Shown one piece after another: positions 8,299 to 17,059 of a stretch of DNA of 37,347 nt (position 1 is its first letter; each line of letters starts with the position of its first letter). The position numbers and the translations under genes are program-made. Source of the stretch: a bacterium (GTDB lineage: Bacteria; Cyanobacteriota; Vampirovibrionia; Obscuribacterales; Obscuribacteraceae); NCBI GenBank assembly GCA_016124935.1, contig WGMS01000043.1:1-37347 (forward strand), written 5' to 3'. The notes under the pieces were generated by a model. The model was given only the letters and a program-made list of their open reading frames with translations. It did no database searches and was not told the DNA's origin.

Positions 8299-9764
8299 AC
8301 CGGGATCGTCTATTGCTGCTTGTCTGTGGAGCCATTTTGATGCTGACGCAGTATATCTGTGTCCGAGAAATCGGCTCTACCTTTTTCTCTACCGAAATTG
8401 TCACACTGCTTTCTGTGATCATGGTTTTGATGGGACCGAGCATCGCTTATTCTATAAGCGACCGGGTATCTGATCGGGTGCTTGTGATTTGGGCGGCTCT
8501 ATCTTTCCTTGCTCTTATGCTTGTACCCTTCGGTATCCGTATGGCGGTTACCCTGATGAAAACCTGGCATCTGGAGCTGTTTGCCATGGTCGCGGTTATA
8601 ATTCTGGGTAGCATGTTCTTTTCTGCGTTTTTCGCTGTCTTCTTGCCACGCCTGGCCACGGGCGAAGAGGACTTTCGTGTGCTCTATGCGCTGGAACTTC
8701 TGGGCTCGGTGCTTGCTCTGTTATTGCTTACCGTAATCGGCTCCTGGCCTAATCTGGTGACGGCTTTTTATATTCTCCTTGTTCTGTGCCTGCATCTTGC
8801 CTTCGGCAAAAGACTCCTGACCGCCACAGCTTTGACCATTGCCCTGGTCGGTGCATATTACTATCCTTCTCTTGATGCGGCGGCAGCGACACGCTATTAC
8901 CAGGTCTACTGGGACAAAGAGAATCCTAGAATTCTCGAGACCCACTATTCGCCTTACCAGAGAATCGATGTGGTGGAAGATGACCGTGGTAAGTCTCTTT
9001 ATCTGGATGGGGTGCCCTATTACGAATGGGGCGACCTGCACTGGTTCAATTATTATATTGCCGAGTTACCCGGACGACTGGTCAAAAATAATAGAGACGC
9101 CCGGGCTCTGGTGGTGGGCTCCGGTACTCTGTCTTCGACCGGTTATCTGGTCCGGCAGGGCTATCAGGTCACCACCGTCGATATCGATCGAGTGGTGGCC
9201 GATTTAGGTCTCAAATATTTTGGCAAGCTCAATCGGCTTGACCAGTCTAATCCCGCCGGGAGCGAGCAGTTCAAGCTTGTCATCGATGACGCCAGGCGCT
9301 ATGTTCGCTCTGTTCCTGATCGGTCTTGCGATCTTGTCGTTCTCGATATTCCGGCTCCTTATCATATTCAGACGGCACTGCTCTATGTGCCTTCCTTTCT
9401 CAAAGAGCTCAAACGCTGTCTCAAACCCGGCGGTATCGTCAGCATCAATACTTGCAGCTATCAACTGGATGACAGAATTGCCGCCTCTATCGCCCGCGGT
9501 GCCACCGAGGTCTTCGCCGATGTCAATTCTATTCAGGGCGACAGTCTCGGTCTGACCATACTCTATTGCTCCGATCAATTGCCTTTCACTATGCGATCCT
9601 TGCAAGACGAAGCTTCAAAAGCAGAGAAAAAGCGGTTCTCTATTTTAGATAATCAGGCTTTGCGCTTTGCTGTCCGTGGAGTAAAAGCTCATACCGAGGA
9701 GAACCTTTGTGCTCTTCTTCTTCTTTCGCGCTACGAGTTTCCGGAGTTGAAGCAATGGCTGTAA
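8295..9764 (+). CDS. Membrane-embedded spermidine-synthase-like protein
   Basis: A 489-residue protein with about six transmembrane segments in the first 190 residues, followed by a class I methyltransferase fold of the polyamine synthase type. Recognisable features are HYSPYQRIDVVED and SLYLDG (about residues 217-239), ALVVGSGTLSS (271-281), the acidic VDID (295-298) and DLVVLDIPAP (346-355). In true spermidine synthases the nucleotide-binding loop is GGGDGG; here it is GSGTLS. The aminopropyl donor site is therefore altered and the substrate is unknown. Inferred: an enzyme acting on a small amine or lipid-linked substrate at the membrane. Start: ATG at 8295, overlapping the preceding stop by four bases. 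Confidence 0.85.
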   Translation: MNRDRLLLLVCGAILMLTQYICVREIGSTFFSTEIVTLLSVIMVLMGPSIAYSISDRVSDRVLVIWAALSFLALMLVPFGIRMAVTLMKTWHLELFAMVAVIILGSMFFSAFFAVFLPRLATGEEDFRVLYALELLGSVLALLLLTVIGSWPNLVTAFYILLVLCLHLAFGKRLLTATALTIALVGAYYYPSLDAAAATRYYQVYWDKENPRILETHYSPYQRIDVVEDDRGKSLYLDGVPYYEWGDLHWFNYYIAELPGRLVKNNRDARALVVGSGTLSSTGYLVRQGYQVTTVDIDRVVADLGLKYFGKLNRLDQSNPAGSEQFKLVIDDARRYVRSVPDRSCDLVVLDIPAPYHIQTALLYVPSFLKELKRCLKPGGIVSINTCSYQLDDRIAASIARGATEVFADVNSIQGDSLGLTILYCSDQLPFTMRSLQDEASKAEKKRFSILDNQALRFAVRGVKAHTEENLCALLLLSRYEFPELKQWL

Positions 9765-10294
9765 GAGACCTAAATCTGCAAGCCGTATCGGCAGTCGGAT
9801 ACTTTGCCGCCGGTTTCTGGCTGGGGGTCAGTCAGGTCGCCCTGGGATTCCACTTGCTCTACAGTCAGGGAGCGGCGGTTGTCTATTATTTTGCTCTGGT
9901 TTCGGTCTGGTTATTTGGCTCGGTTATTGCTCTTGTCGCGCTCAAGTCTAAAGTCAAAGGCGTCTATCTTGGCTTAGGCTGTTTGCTTCTGTTAATTGTC
10001 GCTTTCGGGGCGGCGCGGTTGCAGCCCTTCGGTGCGATGTCGCTTGCACTCTTGCTTTTGTCTTCTTTAATCCAGGGAGTCTTTGCCGGCTGGTTTTTGA
10101 AATCGCGCATCGCTCTGGGTGGGTCGGTGTCTTCGGTAATGCTGCACGAGAATAATGGCTTCATCTCAGGCTATGGTGTGGCCGGGGCGCTATTGTTCTT
10201 CTCTGTCAGCAAGCTCGACCTGCTAGCAGTGGGTGCTGGTGTTTTGTGGATAATGGTGGAAGCGATGGCGAAGAGACCTTCAGACATTAAGTAA
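9755..10294 (+). CDS. Small multi-pass membrane protein
   Basis: A 179-residue, very hydrophobic protein with five or six predicted membrane segments. ATG at 9755 was chosen because GGAG lies 8 bases upstream; it overlaps the preceding gene by 10 bases. No family is recognised. In some bacteria spermidine-synthase domains are fused to transporter-like membrane halves. Its position directly after the synthase-like gene suggests a separate membrane partner for that enzyme. This is inference from order and overlap only. It is the last gene of the operon and is followed by a strong terminator. Confidence 0.8.
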   Translation: MAVRDLNLQAVSAVGYFAAGFWLGVSQVALGFHLLYSQGAAVVYYFALVSVWLFGSVIALVALKSKVKGVYLGLGCLLLLIVAFGAARLQPFGAMSLALLLLSSLIQGVFAGWFLKSRIALGGSVSSVMLHENNGFISGYGVAGALLFFSVSKLDLLAVGAGVLWIMVEAMAKRPSDIK

Positions 10295-10301
10295 GCGCAA
10301 A

Positions 10302-10337
10302 ATAAAAGGAGATCGGTAAAAGCCGATCCCCTTTTAT
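10302..10337. terminator. Bidirectional terminator between convergent genes
   Basis: ATAAAAGGAGATCGG (10302-10316) pairs with CCGATCCCCTTTTAT (10323-10337) around a 6-base loop. The single mismatch on the plus strand becomes a G-U pair on the minus strand. A-run and T-run ends suit termination in both directions, for the operon ending at 10294 and the gene ending at 10359. Confidence 0.85.
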
Positions 10338-10358
10338 CTCAATCAAGGTGCAATGCCC

Positions 10359-12416
10359 TCAGGGAAGCTGTACTCCGACTTCTCCTACATAGCCCGTGTT
10401 ACCGAGCGCACCGTTGAGTTTTTCCACATCGATCTGGCGGCGGAGTTTGAAGTCCACAGCCGTTCCGGTGGTCATATAGGTCGGCCGCATGGGCTGACCG
10501 GTGGGTAATGGTGGCACCATGGGAGGTGCGGGAACCATGCCGTCGGCAAAATCATCCTGGGGGGCGACAAAGGGCGGGAAGCCCGTGTCGCTGCCCTGAA
10601 CACCGGAGGTGCCTTTGCCTTTACCTTTGCCTTTACCGCCGCTGGCGCCGTAACCATAATAGTTAAGACCCCGGGCGACGAGTTTGCCGCCTTTCTGATC
10701 GTTGTCAGCGATCAGCCGGCTCTGGTCGGTTCTGAGGAAGGCCACTGCCGGTTTACCCAGGGGCTCTCCGGCATGTTTGCCGCCATAGTTATTGTAAGGG
10801 GTGGGAGGCGAGGGGGTCGGTCTATTGACGACGCCGCGGTTGCGAACTTCGTCGCGAATATAAGCGTCCCAGTCATCTTCGAAGACAACATCTTTGGGAT
10901 CTGTCGGGTCGGAAGGTAGTGCTATCGACACGGTGAACTTACCGCTGCCCGACTTGTCTATGGCCGACATTGTCTCCGAGTACATTTGTCTGTGACTGGA
11001 TACATAGATAGGGTATGGGGTCAGCGGTCTGTACTGATAAGATATGGTTCCGTTGGGCTGCCACTTATAAATATGGATGATGCCTGCCGGAATGGTGCCG
11101 AGGTTTTGCATCGGTCCTCCCTGAACCAGGGGCGCGACCCAATTGATGGTGGCGGGGCTGGGTGCCGCCAGGGCGAGGGTCTCCATATTGACCGCGGAGC
11201 TTATATTGGCTTTGGTGCCGGCTCTTCTAATCCAGTCGTGTAGAGCCACTCTCCAGATGTTGGCGGTGGGCTGCATACTGTTCGAGCTATCCAGGGGCCA
11301 CACTAAATTGGCCATGCGGCTGCCGGCATCCATGGGATAGTCTCCCACCTCTGCGGTAAGGAGGTCTGCGGGATCTATACCAGGATTATTGAGTTTCGTG
11401 TTCTGATATATGTCCGCTGGTTGGGTAAGCTCTGGCACCGGACCGTCGGGAAGGCTGATGGATAGCGCTCCCGGCCTGGGCAATGGGTCGAAGACGCTGG
11501 CTGGTTGGGCGCAGGCTACCGCTCTGACCCGTTCTCCGTTGGGATGCTGGACATCTTTTATGAGTTGCTGGGCTTCTGCTCTGACAATGGTTGGGAAGTC
11601 GTAAGGAGCAGATGGGAGGGTGGCGACCCACTTTTTATGATCAACTATTTTAATGGTGTTGCCGATGCCGCCGAACATGAAGCGAGTGGTCACACCGCCG
11701 GCAGTGACCGGGATGCTTACATAGGACTTGTAATTGTTGCCGATCCGGCTATTGGCCGGAACCGGTGCCATGGCTTGTGGCTCGGGAACCGGGATATTGG
11801 TGGCGGTGCCGTCGGTGAGGCTACCCAGGCTGAGGGTCAATGAGTTGGCAACATAGTTGGAGTTGCCGGTCATGCGTATTTGGTTTTGTTTGTAGGCATT
11901 TTCGGCGCTCTGGTATGGTCTTACAGTGTTGCCGTCCTTGTCTAATCCAGAGCCGCCCGGGGCTATGGCAGCCCGCAGTGCCGTGACAAGCTGATCTTTG
12001 GCGCTGAGGGTATCTTGCAAGTCTACTCTGGATAGCTCCCGCATGATGTCTTCATTCAGTCTGTCTGCGATGATGAGGTCCAGACGGGCGGTGCCGATGA
12101 GGGTGTTGATGCTGCGGACCGGTAAGGCGTATCCATCAGGAGCTGTTGTTCTGGAGCCGTTGGGGACGTAGTCGGAAAGCGAGACCCAGCCGACCTCTGC
12201 TGTCGGTATGCATATGCGGGTGCAATCTCTTGCCGCTGCCAGGGCTGCCGCTTCGATGGCGGTTCTCTGCTCTTGACTGGTGCCCAGTAATCGGACAAAG
12301 CCCAGTCCAAAGATCATCAAACCGATCATGATGCCGACGATGGCGGCTGTTATCAAAATCAGCATATTGCCGCGCTGGGATCGTGATTTTTTGTTGAATC
12401 TGCTTACTATTAACAT
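10359..12416 (-). CDS. TadG-like Flp pilus assembly protein
   Basis: A 685-residue protein starting with the TadE/TadG-type leader: a basic stretch, RGNMLILITAAIVGIMIG and one membrane segment (about residues 17-43), then EQRTAIEAAALAAARDC, typical of the Tad pseudopilin-like N-terminus. The long C-terminal region is extracytoplasmic. It includes a Gly-Lys repeat (GGKGKGKGKG near 610) and a Pro-rich stretch before the end. Known: TadG family proteins support tight-adherence pilus assembly. No other tad genes are in the window, so it is an orphan here. Start: ATG at 12416 with GGGAG seven bases upstream. Length is on the large side for TadG. Confidence 0.8.
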   Translation of the reverse strand: MLIVSRFNKKSRSQRGNMLILITAAIVGIMIGLMIFGLGFVRLLGTSQEQRTAIEAAALAAARDCTRICIPTAEVGWVSLSDYVPNGSRTTAPDGYALPVRSINTLIGTARLDLIIADRLNEDIMRELSRVDLQDTLSAKDQLVTALRAAIAPGGSGLDKDGNTVRPYQSAENAYKQNQIRMTGNSNYVANSLTLSLGSLTDGTATNIPVPEPQAMAPVPANSRIGNNYKSYVSIPVTAGGVTTRFMFGGIGNTIKIVDHKKWVATLPSAPYDFPTIVRAEAQQLIKDVQHPNGERVRAVACAQPASVFDPLPRPGALSISLPDGPVPELTQPADIYQNTKLNNPGIDPADLLTAEVGDYPMDAGSRMANLVWPLDSSNSMQPTANIWRVALHDWIRRAGTKANISSAVNMETLALAAPSPATINWVAPLVQGGPMQNLGTIPAGIIHIYKWQPNGTISYQYRPLTPYPIYVSSHRQMYSETMSAIDKSGSGKFTVSIALPSDPTDPKDVVFEDDWDAYIRDEVRNRGVVNRPTPSPPTPYNNYGGKHAGEPLGKPAVAFLRTDQSRLIADNDQKGGKLVARGLNYYGYGASGGKGKGKGKGTSGVQGSDTGFPPFVAPQDDFADGMVPAPPMVPPLPTGQPMRPTYMTTGTAVDFKLRRQIDVEKLNGALGNTGYVGEVGVQLP

Positions 12417-12477
12417 TTTCGTTCTCCCGCCTGAGTAACGGATTTGAAGCTTCGATCAATTTGGTTTGAACAATCTG

Positions 12478-12492
12478 TCCGGTATAACCGGA
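12478..12492. repeat. Short inverted repeat upstream of the TadG-like gene
   Basis: TCCGGT-ATA-ACCGGA is a 6-bp perfect inverted repeat about 60 bases upstream of the TadG-like start. It could be an operator. Near it, A/T-rich stretches such as TATAAAATAAT on the minus strand could hold the promoter. Confidence 0.3.
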
Positions 12493-12639
12493 AAGAAATC
12501 GTCCAGCCTGAATATCTCGTTTTAGTAAAAGCCATACTCTATTATGATTATTTTATAACATTTGGAGTATAAGGGGGCATTAATGGGGTAGGCAAACGGC
12601 AAATTAGCGGACGCCGGAAGATTAAAATTTGACGATTTC

Positions 12640-13710
12640 TCAGGGGTTTTCGGGGTGCTTGATTTCATCACCCTTTTGAGGGACTAGTCCATCTATCGCT
12701 TTAGGGGCTGGGCTTTTGAAGGACGGAGCCTTTTCCCTTTTGCGTTTTGGCCTGGAAAGAGATCGATAATTAGCTTCTATGGTCCTCAAGGTCGATTTTT
12801 GCAAAGATGGACAGTCTTCGGCTATTTTAATGGCTCGTCGAAAGTACCGGTCGGCTTCGCTGTTTCGTTTCATTCTGGCCAGGCAGAGGGCGTAGTCGGC
12901 ATAAATTGTCACTAGAGGTGCTTTGTCCTGATTTCTCCTCAATAGTCTTTCAAGTTTTATCGAACTCCTTTCGAATCGTCTTGCCGCCTGTTTATGCCTG
13001 CCACGCTTCATCTCCACCAGCGCCTGGTCTATGTCGAGCATAGCCAGTTTTTTCTGATTTGCTTCGCTTCGGGCTTCGCCTCTGTTAATCAGTCTCTCCA
13101 TCTGTCGGGTATTGCGGATGAGGCTCTCTGCTCTGTCACAGTCACCATGGGCGAGATACAGTCTGGTCAGCCTGTCTACCACGGTAAACTCATAGTCGTC
13201 ACTATATAGATCGCGGTTGATAATCTTGGCATAAAACGACGGGCCGGGAAGCAGAGAAGAATACAGCGCATCGGCAAGGAGATAGTCACTATTGGCGGTG
13301 GCGCTATCGGCTGCCGCCAGAATCGCTTTTTTCCTCACTGCTATGCGGTGGGCTTTCAGGATACTACTCATCTGGGGGGTATAGGCCGGCGTCAGGAGAA
13401 GGCGTCCGATCGTCGTGGCCTGTTCATCTTGACCGAATTTGCGATAAACGTTGACCATCTCTTTCAAGACAGTTTCGGCGCTTTCGGAACTGCTTGCTTT
13501 TATATCGTTCAAGGCGAGATGCAAAGCTGCCATGGCCCCATCGCGATTGTCCTCCTGCACTGCTTCGTAGGCCTTTTCTATGTGTAGACGCCAGTCTGAC
13601 TGCGTAGTTATAGATTCGGATTTAGATTCGGATATGGATATGGATAGAGCGATGATCGATGAAAGAAAGATCGCCTTCAACATGGAGAAATTGGATGGAT
13701 TTGCCGGCAT
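12640..13710 (-). CDS. Secreted TPR-like repeat protein
   Basis: A 356-residue protein with a signal peptide (MLKAIFLSSIIALSISIS from residue 10, cleavage near 30) and helical repeats resembling tetratricopeptides, for example AYEAVQEDNRDGAMAALHLAL and ADYALCLARMKRNSEADRYFRRAIKIAE. The C-terminus is basic and proline-rich. Two starts are possible, at 13710 and 13683; neither has a clear ribosome site, and the second puts the signal peptide at the very N-terminus. Inferred: a periplasmic or exported protein-interaction scaffold. It is divergent from the symporter gene, with a 96-base gap. Confidence 0.78.
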   Translation of the reverse strand: MPANPSNFSMLKAIFLSSIIALSISISESKSESITTQSDWRLHIEKAYEAVQEDNRDGAMAALHLALNDIKASSSESAETVLKEMVNVYRKFGQDEQATTIGRLLLTPAYTPQMSSILKAHRIAVRKKAILAAADSATANSDYLLADALYSSLLPGPSFYAKIINRDLYSDDYEFTVVDRLTRLYLAHGDCDRAESLIRNTRQMERLINRGEARSEANQKKLAMLDIDQALVEMKRGRHKQAARRFERSSIKLERLLRRNQDKAPLVTIYADYALCLARMKRNSEADRYFRRAIKIAEDCPSLQKSTLRTIEANYRSLSRPKRKREKAPSFKSPAPKAIDGLVPQKGDEIKHPENP

Positions 13711-13806
13711 GAACTCAATTGTAGTTCATGCTCTGGCTAGTTGGGATTTCGTGGTCCGCTCGTGGTATCTTTAGAGCTTCTTTCTGAGCGCCTTCTTTAC
13801 TATAAA

Positions 13807-15180
13807 ATGAACATCAGTAGTCTTTTGCAGCAGATTAGCGGTATGGTCTGGGGGACACCGTCGATGGTACTCCTGGTCGGAACCGGCTTGTACCTGACTG
13901 TGCGTTTTGGGCTTGTGCAGTTTCGTGGTTTCAAGCATGCCCTGGAGATAGTCTCGGGCAAATATGACCGGGAGGAAGACCCCGGAGAGATAAGCCACTT
14001 TCGTGCCCTCTGTACGGCATTGTCCGGTACGGTTGGAACCGGCAACATCATCGGTGTGGCGGCGGCGGTCCTGATGGGCGGTCCCGGTGCCGTCTTCTGG
14101 ATGTGGGTGACGGCGGCAGTGGGCATGGCTACCAAGTTTACCAGTTGCACACTTGCGGTTCATTATAGAAAAGTCGATGAGCGGGGCGAGGTCCACGGCG
14201 GACCGATGCACTTTATCGAGATGGGTATGGGGGCTAAATTCAAATGGCTGGCGGTGCTCTATGCTGTCTTCACTGCCATCGCCAGCTTCGGTATCGGCAA
14301 TATGTTCCAGGTGAACAGTATGGTAGGGGCAGTGAACGGCATAATCTACGGGCATGAAAGCGACCCGGCTTTTGTAGTGCGTCTGGGGGTGGGTCTGGTC
14401 ACCGCCGCCGTCGTCGCCTTTGTCATCATTGGTGGTATCAAGCGCATCGCTTCATGGTCCGGCAAAATAGTGCCTTTTATGTGCACCTTCTACGTAGGCG
14501 GAGCGCTCTTTATTCTGCTTACCCACGCCGACAGAATTTTGCCCGGCTTCGGATTGATTTTCAGCCAGGCATTCAGCGCTCCTGAGTCGGTCTCCGGTGG
14601 CTTGCTTGGCGGAGTCATTCGCTCTGGTGTTTCCCGGGGATTGTTCTCGAACGAGGCCGGTCTTGGTAGCGCCGCCATGGCGCATAGCGCCGCCAAAACC
14701 GATCAGCCGGTGCGGGAGGGGCTGGTGGCTATGCTAGAGCCATTTATAGACACCCTTGTGATCTGTTCTATGACCGCTTTAGTAATCATCTGTACCGGTG
14801 CCCATAACCAAGTGACCAACAAAGCCCTGGTGACAAGCCATGCTTTCAACCTGGGCTTACCCGGTTCGGGCTGGCTGGTGTCGATGGCTATCTTGTTCTT
14901 CGCGTTCTCCACGCTCATCGCCTGGTCTTACTATGGCGACCGGGCGGTGGATTATCTATTCGGGCACCGGGCGGTTGTGGTCTATCGCTGGCTCTATGTG
15001 ATTTTCATCGTGGTTGGTGCCCTTCACTCGCTGGAGGATGTGATCAACTTTTGCGATACAGCCAATGGGCTTATGGCGTTTCCTAATCTTATTGCGCTTC
15101 TTGCTCTGTCGCCGGTGGTTTTTAAACTGACCCGAGATTATTTCGACCAGCTCAAGACATCCAAAACATCCAAAACATAG
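13807..15180 (+). CDS. Na+/alanine (amino acid) symporter, AGCS family
   Basis: A 457-residue transporter of the alanine/glycine:cation symporter family. Diagnostic features are SGTVGTGNIIGVAAAVLMGGPGA and FWMWVTAAVGMATKFTSC near the N-terminal third, VHGGPMHFIEMGMG, and SNEAGLGSAAMAHSAA. About ten to eleven membrane segments are visible. It imports alanine or glycine with Na+ (or H+). ATG at 13807 was chosen; the longer frame reads into non-family sequence. The C-terminus ends in a threefold KTS-like repeat (LKTSKTSKT) from a 9-bp tandem repeat. Length is normal for the family. It appears to be a single-gene unit. Confidence 0.95.
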   Translation: MNISSLLQQISGMVWGTPSMVLLVGTGLYLTVRFGLVQFRGFKHALEIVSGKYDREEDPGEISHFRALCTALSGTVGTGNIIGVAAAVLMGGPGAVFWMWVTAAVGMATKFTSCTLAVHYRKVDERGEVHGGPMHFIEMGMGAKFKWLAVLYAVFTAIASFGIGNMFQVNSMVGAVNGIIYGHESDPAFVVRLGVGLVTAAVVAFVIIGGIKRIASWSGKIVPFMCTFYVGGALFILLTHADRILPGFGLIFSQAFSAPESVSGGLLGGVIRSGVSRGLFSNEAGLGSAAMAHSAAKTDQPVREGLVAMLEPFIDTLVICSMTALVIICTGAHNQVTNKALVTSHAFNLGLPGSGWLVSMAILFFAFSTLIAWSYYGDRAVDYLFGHRAVVVYRWLYVIFIVVGALHSLEDVINFCDTANGLMAFPNLIALLALSPVVFKLTRDYFDQLKTSKTSKT

Positions 15181-15193
15181 TAAGTCCGGAGAG

Positions 15194-15221
15194 ATCCTTA
15201 TCTTTGAAGGATGTCTTTTAG
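15194..15221 (+). terminator. Possible terminator after the symporter
   Basis: ATCCTT (15194-15199) pairs with AAGGAT (15207-15212) around a 7-base loop and is followed by GTCTTTTAG. The stem is short and the T-run weak. Confidence 0.4.
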
Positions 15222-15398
15222 CTTGCAAGATCCTTTCAAGTCCTTTAATATTGTCGTTATGATTCGTTCAAAGCGGCGTCCCTGACCAGACATATACAGC
15301 GCCAGGATCTTCGGTCTATTGCGACCGGAAGATCTGTGTTCGCCCTTATCTCTTGAGTGAGAGGAAGAGAGAGAATTGCACGAGGTAGAAGGAAATTT

Positions 15399-15938
15399 AT
15401 GCAAATGACCATAACCAGAGATCGAAAAACAAAGAAGCAAACTGATATCCAGATAAAGTCTATCGGTGACGAACATCGGGACTGGCTTCGGTCGCGGGTG
15501 CAAGAGATCTGGCAGGGTCGTTATGTCTATACTCGTGGTATCGCCCATGAGCCGGCAGATTTGCCGGGGTTTCTTGCCATGAGAGATGGCGAGGTGCTCG
15601 GTGTTGCTACCTATCACATCAAGGATGGCGAGTGTGAGTTGGTTACCATAGATGCTTTCGAGCAGTGGAGCGGAGTCGGTTCCGCATTGATAGACGCTGT
15701 CGAAGAAGAGGCGCGCAAGCTGGAATGCGGGCGCATGTGGATGGTGACTACCAACGACAATATCGATGGTTTGCGCTTCTACCAGCGTCGTGGCTATTTT
15801 ATCTGCGCTGTCCATCCGGGAGCGGTTGAGGAGAGTCGCAAACAAGATCCGTCTATTCCCCTTGTCGGCAACTATGGCATCGATATTCGGGACGAAGTAG
15901 AGCTGGAGAAGAATCTCTACTGCTGGGTGGGCTGGTAG
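15399..15938 (+). CDS. GNAT-family N-acetyltransferase
   Basis: A 179-residue acetyltransferase. The acetyl-CoA binding segment is VTIDAFEQWSGVGSALIDAVEEEARK, with the Q/RxxGxG/A-type loop QWSGVGSA near residue 91-98. It is followed by MWMVTTNDNIDGLRFYQRRGY, the usual beta-bulge plus LRFYxRxGF element. It transfers acetyl from acetyl-CoA to an unknown amine in the cytoplasm. ATG at 15399 was chosen for AGAAGGAAA just upstream; a second ATG lies 6 bases on. A hairpin (GATCTTCGGTC with GACCGGAAGATC, 15306-15334) lies in the upstream gap. Confidence 0.88.
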   Translation: MQMTITRDRKTKKQTDIQIKSIGDEHRDWLRSRVQEIWQGRYVYTRGIAHEPADLPGFLAMRDGEVLGVATYHIKDGECELVTIDAFEQWSGVGSALIDAVEEEARKLECGRMWMVTTNDNIDGLRFYQRRGYFICAVHPGAVEESRKQDPSIPLVGNYGIDIRDEVELEKNLYCWVGW

Positions 15939-16211
15939 CGCCGGTCTCGCGGATTGATTTTTGGGATACGCACCAGTATCAATAGATCCATGCGCGCTAT
16001 GCAAGGATTCGCAACTCTTATCGATCTTCTATTCATGCCCGTTTTAATATGGAGTCATGATTGAGTCTTTGTCCTTTTCTTCAATTCCAGAGTCTTTGCC
16101 CCAGAGTCCATAATCAGATTGAATTTCTAGATTTTACCGCTGTGCTGCTCGCGCTCAGAGATCGGCGGTTCGCGGTTTCATCGTCTGTCGAGAAAAAAGA
16201 AAGCCACAACC
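15939..16211. other. Intergenic gap
   Basis: No gene or clear structure is supported. A minus-strand open frame covering 15198-16004 is an antisense shadow of the GNAT gene. Confidence 0.5.
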
Positions 16212-16481
16212 ATGGAGATTGCATCAACAGGTCTTACAGGTCTTATTGATCGTGCCGATTCCACCGGGTCTCATCAATTGCAGCTCTGGATCGATTCATC
16301 CGCTCACGGATATCGTTATTTAATCAGGTCGGCGTACATGCCAGGAGGCAGGTTGCTGCGCTCCTGCGTTCTCGATTCTGGTCCCTTTGATCAAAACTAC
16401 CAGTCGGTGAGGGGGGCAGGGGAGTCTGCCTTCGCTCGATTGAAAGCGTCTCAGTGCCCGAACCCGAACCCGACCGCATGA
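16212..16481 (+). CDS. Possible small protein of unknown function
   Basis: An 89-residue frame with a fairly protein-like middle (LQLWIDSSAHGYRYLIRSAY, then RSCVLDSGPFD). It has no family match. The ATG at 16212 has only a weak AAAGAAAG-type site upstream. The main support is the strong plus-strand terminator at 16549-16594, 68 bases past the stop, with no other gene to serve. The alternative is a non-coding transcript ending at that terminator. Confidence 0.5.
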   Translation: MEIASTGLTGLIDRADSTGSHQLQLWIDSSAHGYRYLIRSAYMPGGRLLRSCVLDSGPFDQNYQSVRGAGESAFARLKASQCPNPNPTA

Positions 16482-16548
16482 CCACTATCCGCCCTGCGTC
16501 TGTTCCAGGATGACGTAAGCTGAGAGTGCCTCTGGATTTTGAGCAAGT

Positions 16549-16594
16549 GGGCGTCCGGCGATCATCAATTGATCACCGGACGTCCTTTGTTTTT
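16549..16594 (+). terminator. Strong rho-independent terminator
   Basis: GGGCGTCCGGCGATCA (16549-16564) pairs with TGATCACCGGACGTCC (16570-16585) around a 5-base loop, with one wobble and one mismatch. TTTGTTTTT follows. It ends whatever is transcribed from about 16212. Confidence 0.85.
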
Positions 16595-16936
16595 GATTCT
16601 GTTACCCCTGGCTGTTTTCGCTTGTTTGTCCTGCGAGATTAATACTATAGCGAAGAGTAGAAAACGAAATTTCGGCTAAAACTGACGACTGCATTCTTGA
16701 TCCGCCCCTATGTGCTGGCAACTTTTTTGTTGCCAGGGAAATTTACCTGGCTTCAAGTCATAGAGCGGAAAGTTGCAGCTAGTCAGCAGTTAGAGAATCA
16801 TTGAACTCTTCGCCTGAATTTTACAATGCAACTCCTGTGTTGCATTAACATAGGCAACTTTGAGGCAGCATAGGGCATGGTTTATGGGCGGGGTCAGGTT
16901 TTCGAGAAATACTATAAAATGTAGCAATAAAACGGG
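16595..16936. other. Non-coding island with GCAAC inverted repeats
   Basis: No gene. Two perfect 8-bp hairpins lie here: CTGGCAAC-TTTTTT-GTTGCCAG (16715-16736) and AATGCAAC-TCCTGT-GTTGCATT (16825-16846). Further copies of the core are at 16772 (GTTGCA) and 16853 (GGCAAC). The first hairpin partly overlaps a second possible stem, GCCAGG/CCTGGC. The island is bounded by terminators facing into it from both sides. Confidence 0.6.
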
Positions 16937-16982
16937 AAAGAAAAACACACCAGGGACTCGACATGGTCGAATCCCTGGTGTG
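16937..16982 (-). terminator. Strong rho-independent terminator for the aconitase gene
   Basis: CACACCAGGGACTCGAC (16946-16962) pairs with GTCGAATCCCTGGTGTG (16966-16982) around a 3-base loop. The one C-A position is a G-U pair on the minus strand, and TTTTTCTTT follows on that strand. Confidence 0.88.
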
Positions 16983-17059
16983 AAGCAAATCGATTCAGCT
17001 GTTCATTAGCTCAGCCCATGCGATTAGGAAATCAGCTCGGGTGATTAAGAAAGCAGCTT

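Noticed and set aside
13610..13650. Repeated GATTCGGAT/GATATGGAT tract
   Set aside because: It is a coding low-complexity stretch (SESKSES) in the signal region of the TPR-like protein gene.
15198..16004. 268-residue minus-strand frame
   Set aside because: It is antisense to the GNAT gene, whose motifs are unmistakable.
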